A model generated the notes under the pieces. The model saw only the letters and a list, made by a program, of their open reading frames with translations, was not told where the DNA came from and ran no database searches. From Nitrospinae bacterium RIFCSPLOWO2_12_39_16 (lineage in GTDB: Bacteria > Nitrospinota > Nitrospinia > UBA9942): 20,124 nt of DNA. The position numbers and the translations under genes are program-made. Shown piece by piece: positions 8,896-14,616 of the stretch (position 1 is the stretch's first letter; every line of letters starts with the position of its first letter). The stretch spans positions 1-20,124 of the forward strand of contig MHDO01000143.1 of the NCBI GenBank assembly GCA_001805005.1, given 5' to 3'.

Positions 8896-8953
8896 ATTGA
8901 CGATTGTAAATTGAAGATTGAATAAATTTAATAGTCAATCATCAATAGTCAAT
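8896..8953. repeat. Two-armed heptad array between nusG and rplK
   Basis: The left arm consists of units ATTGACG (8896), ATTGTAA (8903), ATTGAAG (8910) and ATTGAAT (8917). The right arm consists of AGTCAAT (8933), CATCAAT (8940) and AGTCAAT (8947), which are reverse complements of ATTGACT and ATTGATG. All units are 7 bp apart. The arms meet at an AAATTT centre (8924-8929), giving an almost loop-free imperfect palindrome of about 58 bp. Confidence 0.85.
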
Positions 8954-8956
8954 CCC

Positions 8957-9484
8957 TTATACTCTTTCTATCTGTGAAAATTCAAGCTCAACAGGCGTTG
9001 CCCTTCCAAATATAGTAACCATTACTCTAACTTTACCCTTATCAGCATTCATCTCGTCAATTACACCTGCAAAATTGGCAAATGGTCCATCTACAATACT
9101 TACCTTCTCCCCTTTTTCAAAAATAAACTTCGGTTTTGGTTTTGCTGCCTCTCCCTTTAACTGCTCTAACAACCGATTAATCTCTTCTTCATCCAGAGGT
9201 GTCGGCCTTGTCCCGCCAAGAAAGCCTGTAACCTTAGGTGTATTTTTTATGACATACCAGATATCGTCATCCATCTCCATCTCTATCATTATGTAGCCGG
9301 GAAAATATTTTCTTGTAGATATCTTTTTCTTCCCCCCCTTTACCTCAACGACATCTTCGGTGGGGACGAGGATCTGGCTCACCTTCCCTTCCATTGCACT
9401 GTTTTTCAGCCTCTCTTCCATATTTGACTTCACCTTGCCCTCATACCCTGAGTAGGTATGAACCACATACCATTTCTTATCCAT
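8957..9484 (-). CDS. nusG: Transcription termination/antitermination factor NusG
   Basis: NusG is the universally conserved elongation factor that binds the RNA polymerase clamp. It modulates pausing and links polymerase to Rho or to the ribosome. It has 175 residues. The NGN domain is at about residues 4-115 (KWYVVHTYSGYE start, FPGYIMIEMEMDD, then TGFLGGTRPTPL). The C-terminal KOW domain is at about residues 124-175 (GEKVSIVDGPFANFAGVI, then FGRATPVELEFSQIERV). There is no extra insertion domain of the kind seen in some lineages. The ATG at 9484 has AAGAAAGG about ten bases upstream. It is 46 bp downstream of secE, the standard pairing. Confidence 0.99.
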   Translation of the reverse strand: MDKKWYVVHTYSGYEGKVKSNMEERLKNSAMEGKVSQILVPTEDVVEVKGGKKKISTRKYFPGYIMIEMEMDDDIWYVIKNTPKVTGFLGGTRPTPLDEEEINRLLEQLKGEAAKPKPKFIFEKGEKVSIVDGPFANFAGVIDEMNADKGKVRVMVTIFGRATPVELEFSQIERV

Positions 9485-9530
9485 CTAATAAAAACCTTTC
9501 TTTATTTTAAAATTATCAGCCCTTAAAGAC

Positions 9531-9725
9531 TCATTTTATAAGCCTTTCAATCAATTTTGAAAGACCAAGGTCAACCAGTCCAAGAAAAAAAGAAATCAAA
9601 AATACAGAAATAATAACTGCCGATGTTGTATACATAGTCTCTTTCCTGGTCGGCCAGGAAACTTTTTTCATCTCTATCTTTACTTCATTTAAGAAGATTT
9701 TTAATCTATTTATGTATTCCATCAT
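9531..9725 (-). CDS. secE: Preprotein translocase subunit SecE (short form)
   Basis: SecE clamps the two halves of SecY in the inner-membrane Sec channel. This is the minimal 64-residue single-span form, not the three-span E. coli form. An amphipathic helix with the signature EVKIEMKKVSWPTRKE (about residues 14-29) is followed by one membrane segment at about 35-58. The reading frame allows ATG at 9725 or the adjacent ATG at 9722. No Shine-Dalgarno is visible: the 3' CCA of tRNA-Trp ends only 8 nt before the start and the bases between are nearly all T. Translation probably depends on a processed transcript or on an unusual initiation mode. The tRNA-Trp-secE-nusG order is common in bacteria. 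Confidence 0.95.
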   Translation of the reverse strand: MMEYINRLKIFLNEVKIEMKKVSWPTRKETMYTTSAVIISVFLISFFLGLVDLGLSKLIERLIK

Positions 9726-9733
9726 AAAAAAAT

Positions 9734-9810
9734 TGGCAGGCCAGGAGGGATTTGAACCCCCAACACCCGGATTTGGAGTCCGGTGCTCTAGCCGTTAGAG
9801 CTACTGGCCT
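9734..9810 (-). tRNA. tRNA-Trp (anticodon CCA)
   Basis: This 77-nt cloverleaf includes an encoded CCA end. The acceptor arms AGGCCAG and CTGGCCT pair fully, with discriminator G. The anticodon stem CCGGA/TCCGG holds the loop CTCCAAA, giving CCA. The T arm has the loop GTTCAAATC. It lies between rpmG and secE in the same transcription direction, so its release also sets the 5' end of the secE message. Confidence 0.97.
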
Positions 9811-9844
9811 GTTACCTAATAAAATCCCTCTCTTTACGCAAGGT

Positions 9845-9994
9845 CTATTTAACCTCCTTATGCAGTGTATGTTTTCTACAAAAAGGACAATACTTTTTAA
9901 ATTCCAGCCTGTCAGGGGTTGATTTTTTATTCTTTGTAGTTGAATAATTTCTATTCTTGCACTCACCACATGACAATTGAATTATATCCCTCAT
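9845..9994 (-). CDS. rpmG: 50S ribosomal protein L33
   Basis: This is a small large-subunit protein of 49 residues, the usual size. It is the zinc-ribbon form, with two Cys pairs: CGEC near residues 9-12 and CPFC near residues 36-39. It starts MRDIIQLSCGEC and ends KHTLHKEVK. The ATG overlaps the tuf stop codon in an ATGA configuration (9991-9994). GAGGTGAT inside the tuf 3' end serves as Shine-Dalgarno, so it is translationally coupled to tuf. Keeping the Cys pairs indicates a zinc-dependent L33; zinc-free paralogues, if any, would be elsewhere. Confidence 0.97.
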   Translation of the reverse strand: MRDIIQLSCGECKNRNYSTTKNKKSTPDRLEFKKYCPFCRKHTLHKEVK

Positions 9995-11181
9995 TCTATC
10001 ACCTCACTGATTACACCTGCCCCTACAGTCCTGCCGCCCTCTCTTATCGCAAACCTCAACTCCTTCTCCATCGCTATCGGTGTTATCAAATCAACATTCA
10101 TTGTTATGTTATCTCCAGGCATTACCATCTCTACTCCTTCAGGAAGCTGAACTATACCGGTCACATCTGTCGTCCTGAAGTAAAACTGAGGCCGGTATCC
10201 CTTGAAGAATGGTGTGTGCCTCCCGCCTTCCTCCTTCGTCAGTATATACGCCTCTGCCTTAAATTTGGTATGGGGGGTTATCGCACCGGACTTTGCCAAT
10301 ACCTGCCCTCTCTCTACTTCTTCCCTCTTTGTGCCTCTTAGGAGTATTCCAACATTATCTCCTGCCTGTCCCTGATCCAACAGTTTCCTGAACATCTCTA
10401 CTCCTGTTACTACTGTCTTCTGGGTAGGCTTTATTCCTACTATCTCTATTTCGTCTCCTACTTTTACTATTCCCCTCTCTATCCTCCCTGTTACTACTGT
10501 CCCTCTACCGCTTATGCTGAATACATCTTCTATCGCCATCATGAACGGTTTTTCTATGTCCCTCTTCGGGATCGGTATGTATTTGTCTATGGCATCCATT
10601 AAATCCCATATGCATTTGCTCTTTACAGGGTCATCAGGATTCTGTAATGCCTGTAATGCACTCCCTTTTACTATCGGTATTTCATCTCCAGGAAATTCGT
10701 ACTTCGTTAATAATTCTCTTACTTCAAGTTCTACTAATTCCATGAGTTCAGGGTCTGTTACCATGTCAACTTTGTTCATGAATACTACGATATACGGCAC
10801 TCCAACCTGTCTTGCCAATAGTATATGCTCTCTTGTCTGGGGCATCGGTCCGTCTGCTGCACTTACTACGAGTATTGCACCGTCCATCTGGGCTGCTCCG
10901 GTTATCATGTTCTTTACATAATCCGCATGCCCGGGACAGTCAACATGGGCATAGTGACGGTTGGCTGTCTGGTATTCTATATGGGCTATGCTTATTGTTA
11001 TTCCCCTCTCTCTTTCTTCAGGGGCCTTGTCTATCTGGTCGTATGGGATATATTCGGCTAATCCCTTCTTTGATAATACTTCGGTTATTGATGCTGTTAG
11101 TGTGGTCTTGCCATGGTCTACATGCCCTATCGTGCCTACATTTACATGCGGCTTCGTCCTTTCAAATTTCTCTTTTGCCAT
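9991..11181 (-). CDS. tuf: Elongation factor Tu
   Basis: EF-Tu is the GTPase that delivers aminoacyl-tRNA to the ribosomal A site. It has 396 residues. The G domain shows GHVDHGKT (residues 19-26), the threonine-containing switch I region (ERGITI), DCPGHADYV, and NKVD for guanine specificity. Domain II (SGRGTVVTGRIERG) and domain III (a GGRHTPFFKGYRPQFYFRTTDVTG run and the GREGGRTVGAGVI-type end) follow. The ATG at 11181 has AAGGAGG at ideal spacing. Upstream are four tRNA genes in the order known from E. coli thrU-tyrU-glyT-thrT-tufB. Downstream, rpmG overlaps by 4 nt. Whether a second tuf copy exists cannot be judged from this window. Confidence 0.99.
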   Translation of the reverse strand: MAKEKFERTKPHVNVGTIGHVDHGKTTLTASITEVLSKKGLAEYIPYDQIDKAPEERERGITISIAHIEYQTANRHYAHVDCPGHADYVKNMITGAAQMDGAILVVSAADGPMPQTREHILLARQVGVPYIVVFMNKVDMVTDPELMELVELEVRELLTKYEFPGDEIPIVKGSALQALQNPDDPVKSKCIWDLMDAIDKYIPIPKRDIEKPFMMAIEDVFSISGRGTVVTGRIERGIVKVGDEIEIVGIKPTQKTVVTGVEMFRKLLDQGQAGDNVGILLRGTKREEVERGQVLAKSGAITPHTKFKAEAYILTKEEGGRHTPFFKGYRPQFYFRTTDVTGIVQLPEGVEMVMPGDNITMNVDLITPIAMEKELRFAIREGGRTVGAGVISEVIE

Positions 11182-11198
11182 ATATACCTCCTTATAAA

Positions 11199-11268
11199 AA
11201 TTATGAACTATGAACTATGAATTATAAGTTACGAATCCTTAACTTTTTAATTCGTAATTCTAATTATT
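11199..11268. repeat. Heptad array between tRNA-Thr(GGT) and tuf
   Basis: Ten consecutive 7-bp steps can be read: AATTATG (11199), AACTATG, AACTATG, AATTATA (11220), AGTTACG, AATCCTT, AACTTTT, TAATTCG (11248), TAATTCT, AATTATT. The segment 11219-11237 is an imperfect reverse complement of 11248-11266, so the inner part can form a hairpin. A TATAAT occurs inside it on the minus strand, but I find no matching -35. Confidence 0.75.
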
Positions 11269-11272
11269 CCCA

Positions 11273-11344
11273 AGCCCACGACCGGGATTGAACCGGTGAC
11301 CTCTTCCTTACCAAGGAAGCGCTCCACCACTGAGCTACGCGGGC
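11273..11344 (-). tRNA. tRNA-Thr (anticodon GGT)
   Basis: The cloverleaf has acceptor GCCCGCG pairing with CGTGGGC (one G-T pair). The anticodon stem CTTCC/GGAAG carries the loop TTGGTAA, giving GGT. The discriminator base is T, and CCA is not encoded, so it must be added. It corresponds in position and identity to thrT of E. coli, directly before tuf. Only 4 nt separate it from tRNA-Gly. Confidence 0.96.
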
Positions 11345-11348
11345 ATAG

Positions 11349-11421
11349 AGCGGGAAACGGGATTCGAACCCGCGACCCTCAGCTTGGAAGGCTGATGCTC
11401 TACCAACTGAGCTATTCCCGC
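11349..11421 (-). tRNA. tRNA-Gly (anticodon TCC)
   Basis: The cloverleaf has acceptor GCGGGAA pairing with TTCCCGC. The anticodon stem TCAGC/GCTGA carries the loop CTTCCAA, giving TCC. The discriminator is T, as usual for glycine tRNAs. CCA is not encoded. It is equivalent to glyT in the E. coli operon. Confidence 0.97.
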
Positions 11422-11426
11422 ATTTC

Positions 11427-11492
11427 AATTTACGATTTACGAATTACAATTTACGATTTTAAATCATAATTCGTAAATCCTAAATCATAAAT
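11427..11492. repeat. Two-armed heptad array inside the tRNA operon (tRNA-Tyr to tRNA-Gly)
   Basis: The left units are AATTTAC (11427), GATTTAC (11434), GAATTAC (11441), AATTTAC (11448) and GATTTTA (11455). The right units are AAATCAT (11461), AATTCGT (11468), AAATCCT (11475) and AAATCAT (11482). The left arm 11428-11459 matches the reverse complement of 11461-11492 at 26 of 32 positions by my count, with essentially no spacer. It fills almost the whole 77-bp spacer between two tRNA genes. Confidence 0.9.
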
Positions 11493-11498
11493 ATCTTC

Positions 11499-11583
11499 TG
11501 GTGGGGAGGGGAGGATTCGAACCTCCGAAGGCATCGCCGACAGATTTACAGTCTGTTCCCTTTGGCCACTCGGGAACCTCCCC
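11499..11583 (-). tRNA. tRNA-Tyr (anticodon GTA)
   Basis: This is an 85-nt class II tRNA with a long variable arm. The acceptor GGGGAGG pairs with CCTCCCC, the discriminator is A, and CCA is encoded. The anticodon loop CTGTAAA gives GTA. The 5' end begins one nucleotide after the encoded CCA of the preceding tRNA-Thr, so the two are probably separated by a single processing event. It is equivalent to tyrU. Confidence 0.97.
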
Positions 11584-11584
11584 T

Positions 11585-11660
11585 TGGAGCTGGCGAAGGG
11601 ATTTGAACCCCCGACCTGCTGATTACAAATCAGCTGCTCTACCAACTGAGCTACGCCAGC
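11585..11660 (-). tRNA. tRNA-Thr (anticodon TGT)
   Basis: The cloverleaf has acceptor GCTGGCG pairing with CGCCAGC, discriminator T and an encoded CCA. The anticodon stem GCTGA/TCAGC carries the loop TTTGTAA, giving TGT. It is the first gene after the consensus promoter at 11677-11705, with a very short leader. It is equivalent to thrU. Confidence 0.97.
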
Positions 11661-11676
11661 ATGAAAATAAATTTTT

Positions 11677-11705
11677 ATTATATGGGTTTATCTTTTTTAT
11701 GTCAA
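11677..11705 (-). promoter_or_regulatory. Perfect sigma70 promoter of the tRNA-tuf operon
   Basis: The minus strand reads TTGACA (11705-11700), a 17-bp spacer, then TATAAT (11682-11677): both hexamers and the spacing match consensus exactly. Two A-tracts upstream (at roughly 11706-11725) resemble an UP element. The start point would lie near 11670, leaving a leader of only about ten bases before tRNA-Thr. The region between the -10 element and the tRNA is A/T-only over its first stretch. This is the only strong promoter I see for the whole tRNA-to-rpoC cluster. Confidence 0.88.
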
Positions 11706-11780
11706 CTATTTTTTGCAGGATTTTTTAAATACAAGGAGACATTGCTATTGACTTGAAATATCAGCAGTAATTAAAATGCC

Positions 11781-12311
11781 TTATTTTATAGAGGACAATA
11801 CTTTTCCACATGTCCTATAAGCATCACCACTGAATAAGACAAAACGAACCAGTTCAATTTCTGGATGGAATTTAATATAATCAATTACTGCAGACAATGC
11901 AATCTTCGCCGCCTCTCTTATCGGATAGCCATAGGCACCTGTGCTTATAGATGGAAAGGCAACACTCTTTATCTTATTTTCTGATGCAAGTCTAAGGCTG
12001 TATTTATATGCACCGTATAAAAGTTCAGGTTCTCCATGCCTTCCATCACTATAAACAGGACCAACAGCATGGATTACATATTTTGCCTTCAAGTTACCGC
12101 CTGTAGTTATCCTTGCCTCGCCTGTTGGGCAGCCGCCTATCTTTCTGCACTCCTCCATTATAGCGGGTCCTCCTGCCCTGTGTATCGCACCGTCAACACC
12201 TCCACCTCCGGCAAGTCTTGAATTTGCAGCATTAACGATAGCCTCTGTATCCTGCCTCGTGATATCACCCTCAACCAATTCAAGCATTGTTTTATTTATC
12301 AAGACCTTCAT
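11781..12311 (-). CDS. Macro-domain protein, probable O-acetyl-ADP-ribose deacetylase (YmdB-like)
   Basis: This is a stand-alone 176-residue macro domain. Family members bind ADP-ribose and hydrolyse O-acetyl-ADP-ribose or mono-ADP-ribosyl esters. Visible motifs are GDIT (residues 15-18), VNAAN (26-30), GGGGVDGAIHRAGG (35-48; Asn27 and Asp40 would be the catalytic pair of the MacroD/YmdB class), and the phosphate-binding loop STGAYGYP (123-130). The start ATG at 12311 has no clear Shine-Dalgarno; Met9 is an alternative, but the longer form matches family N-termini better. It is 48 bp downstream of the lytic transglycosylase on the same strand and may share its message. The physiological substrate cannot be inferred from this context. 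I see no partner ADP-ribosyltransferase nearby. Confidence 0.93.
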   Translation of the reverse strand: MKVLINKTMLELVEGDITRQDTEAIVNAANSRLAGGGGVDGAIHRAGGPAIMEECRKIGGCPTGEARITTGGNLKAKYVIHAVGPVYSDGRHGEPELLYGAYKYSLRLASENKIKSVAFPSISTGAYGYPIREAAKIALSAVIDYIKFHPEIELVRFVLFSGDAYRTCGKVLSSIK

Positions 12312-12359
12312 AAATACAGATAAAAATGGATATTTATTAAAGAATTAAATTTTAAAACT

Positions 12360-14459
12360 TTAATTAATCTTTGATATTACAGGCAGTACAAGGGGCTCCC
12401 CCCTTGCCAGTCTTTGGAAGTTTTTTTGAGGATTATATCTTTTTAAAAGCCAGAGTGGAATTTCATTTTCAGCACACAGCTTCCATATGGTCTCACCACT
12501 TCTTATCTCATATGAAGTCGTCCCTTCTACTTTATAATTGGAGAAAAAGTCCTCCTGAATTGCCATGTGGTATTCAGACCTTTTTTCCTCAAACCCATCT
12601 TTCGTAGCAGATATAAAAGGTACCTTTATCCTCTGTCCTATTCTTAAACTAACCCCCCTCCTCAAGCCGTTTACATCCCTTAATCTTTGTACTGATACAC
12701 CGCTCCAGTCGGCATAATGCCCTATAGTCTCGTCGGTCTCTACATTTACATAACCGAAGTTAACCTTTTTTGAATTAAATCCTTCGGGGAGAGCCACCTC
12801 ATATGAAGCCTTTTGAAATCCTGTTGAAGGGGTTGAACTTTTCATCTTTGATTCTACCAATAGCTGTGTATTTTCTTTATTTGTCTCTAAGGTAGATTTT
12901 ACCAGATTTCTTTCTTTTGATATAAGTTTCATCTCTCCAGCGTCAGACTTAGTTGGAATTCTTCCACTCTTCTTTTGATATTGGGTATTCCCCTCGTTTT
13001 TTACTGCAACTTTTTCAAAGGTTAATTCAGGAAGTTTTAAAGTCTGTCCGGGGTAAATACGGTTTATATTATCCAGCTCATTTATATCCATTATGGCTGA
13101 GACTGTAATATTATGTCTCTGGGCTATTGTAGTCAAGGTATCCCCATCTTCAACCGTATGCCACGAAGAGTGTTTCTGAGTTTGATTAATCATATTTTTA
13201 GGAAGGGATGCATACATATTATTAATATCCAATTGCCTCCCCTTTGGTATCTTCAATTCAAATCCCTTTGGTATAAACCGTCTTGAGACAAATACAGGAG
13301 GCCTTAAGGCAGGGTTAAGATATTTTATTTCGTCTTTACTCAATCCCATATGTTTGCTTATGCCGGCAATATCCAAATAACTTTCCACCTTGACCACATC
13401 GTATTCAACAGGCTTTTCAAATTCTATATCGCCAAAATATTTTTTGTAATTTTTTGAAACATCCAATGCGGCAAGGAATTCACAGAAGAAATTCTTTGAT
13501 GCAAATCCAAACATACGGCTGCGGTAACCATTAATAACATCTGTTACATCTTCTCCCACCCTTTCTTTTGCCCTTTTCATCCCACTCAATCCATGATTGT
13601 ATGCAATTATAGCAAGTGGCCAGCTCCCGAGTTCTTCATAGTTCCTCTTTAATAGCTTTGCAGCAGCAACAGTTGAAAAAATAGGGTCTCTCCTTTCATC
13701 AACCACATAATTAATTGTCATGAACAGTCTTCCTGTAGACCTCATAAACTGCCATACACCTGCCGCACCTACACTGGAATATGCCTCATAATTGAAAGAT
13801 GACTCTACATGGGGTAGTGCCGTTAACTCTTCCGGGAGGTTATAACTCCTGAATATCTCCCTCATTTTATCTATATATCTCCCTGACCTTTTTAATCCTG
13901 CAATAAATCTGTCTTTCTGTCCCAGTTGAGAGCGGAGATTTCCAGCAGCAATTAAAAATTTATTTGGATTATCAATTCCGTCAAACTTCCTATAAACCTC
14001 AATCTCTTCACCTGTTAGCAGACCGCCTTTTTTAAGTTTATTATGAATAGCAGTTAAGATTGTCCTGTATTTCCTCCTTGCTTCATTTACCTTGCCCCTC
14101 CTCATCTTATTGCCATATCCGCCGCTACCTATATCAACGACATCATAAATTACATTCAGATTATCCTTATCATGGACTACCACCTGACTTGTTGTAAATT
14201 CTGAGTATATCCTTTTCCAGAAATTAACATTGGTTTGCAAACTGGAAGGGACATGAAAAAGGTTGGCATCAGGGGTGCTTAATTCTTCAATGAGTTTTGA
14301 ATCATCTTCTGCTGGAACATCGTTTGAATCTTCCGATTCCTCAAGAAAGGCTGTGTCATCCTGTTCCAGATTTTCCTCAGATACATCTCCTCCCGTATCA
14401 CTCAGTGCAGAACTTGAAATAGATATGAAAAATAAAAAGATAAGAAATGTCTTCTTCAT
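12360..14459 (-). CDS. MltD-like membrane-bound/periplasmic lytic transglycosylase with three LysM domains
   Basis: It cleaves the glycan strands of peptidoglycan to give 1,6-anhydro ends and probably works in wall remodelling in the periplasm. The 699-residue product begins with a signal peptide (MKKTFLIFLFFISISSSALS, residues 1-20, no lipobox Cys). An acidic low-complexity stretch follows at about 25-60. The family-1 SLT domain at about 205-320 has LPHVESSF (catalytic Glu219), GAAGVWQFM and AYNHG. LysM-type glycan-binding modules lie at about 434-477, 568-615 and 648-695. The ATG at 14459 was chosen over one 48 bp upstream because AAGGGGG precedes it, the signal peptide then starts at residue 1, and the promoter's -10 lies between the two. 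It is divergent from argS. The macro-domain gene follows. Confidence 0.94.
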   Translation of the reverse strand: MKKTFLIFLFFISISSSALSDTGGDVSEENLEQDDTAFLEESEDSNDVPAEDDSKLIEELSTPDANLFHVPSSLQTNVNFWKRIYSEFTTSQVVVHDKDNLNVIYDVVDIGSGGYGNKMRRGKVNEARRKYRTILTAIHNKLKKGGLLTGEEIEVYRKFDGIDNPNKFLIAAGNLRSQLGQKDRFIAGLKRSGRYIDKMREIFRSYNLPEELTALPHVESSFNYEAYSSVGAAGVWQFMRSTGRLFMTINYVVDERRDPIFSTVAAAKLLKRNYEELGSWPLAIIAYNHGLSGMKRAKERVGEDVTDVINGYRSRMFGFASKNFFCEFLAALDVSKNYKKYFGDIEFEKPVEYDVVKVESYLDIAGISKHMGLSKDEIKYLNPALRPPVFVSRRFIPKGFELKIPKGRQLDINNMYASLPKNMINQTQKHSSWHTVEDGDTLTTIAQRHNITVSAIMDINELDNINRIYPGQTLKLPELTFEKVAVKNEGNTQYQKKSGRIPTKSDAGEMKLISKERNLVKSTLETNKENTQLLVESKMKSSTPSTGFQKASYEVALPEGFNSKKVNFGYVNVETDETIGHYADWSGVSVQRLRDVNGLRRGVSLRIGQRIKVPFISATKDGFEEKRSEYHMAIQEDFFSNYKVEGTTSYEIRSGETIWKLCAENEIPLWLLKRYNPQKNFQRLARGEPLVLPVISKIN

Positions 14460-14486
14460 ATTCCCCCTTTTATTAAAATCGTTTAT

Positions 14487-14515
14487 ATTAAAATCCTTTC
14501 CTGCCAAAATGTCAA
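14487..14515 (-). promoter_or_regulatory. Sigma70-type promoter of the lytic transglycosylase gene
   Basis: The minus strand reads TTGACA (14515-14510), a 17-bp spacer, then TTTAAT (14492-14487, five of six consensus positions). The predicted start near 14480 gives a leader of about 20 nt before the AAGGGGG site and ATG at 14459. It also excludes the longer reading that would start at 14507. Confidence 0.7.
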
Positions 14516-14616
14516 GGAAAAAACTACCTTCTGAAACTATAGAAATTATCGCAAAAAAACCATTAAAAGTTTAATCCCAAATTAATTGACTTGATGCGAT
14601 AGTTTTTGATAGATTA

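Noticed and set aside
9706..9969. Minus-strand frame of 87 codons spanning tRNA-Trp and rpmG
   Set aside because: It runs through the tRNA-Trp gene and out of frame through rpmG, whose 49-residue product is a clear L33.
11182..11272. Separate tuf promoter using TATAAT within the heptad array
   Set aside because: The TATAAT is a by-product of the AT-rich units, and no acceptable -35 hexamer lies 16-18 bp upstream.
11451..11728. Open frames on both strands over the tRNA cluster, including a plus-strand one with WRRDLNPRPADYKSAALPTE-type residues
   Set aside because: These are antisense or sense readings through tRNA-Tyr and tRNA-Thr. Such peptides are a well-known artefact of tRNA genes in protein databases, so no gene is called.
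14460..14507. Longer N-terminus of the lytic transglycosylase starting at 14507
   Set aside because: The promoter -10 element lies inside this stretch, the extra residues would precede the signal peptide, and AAGGGGG marks the start at 14459.
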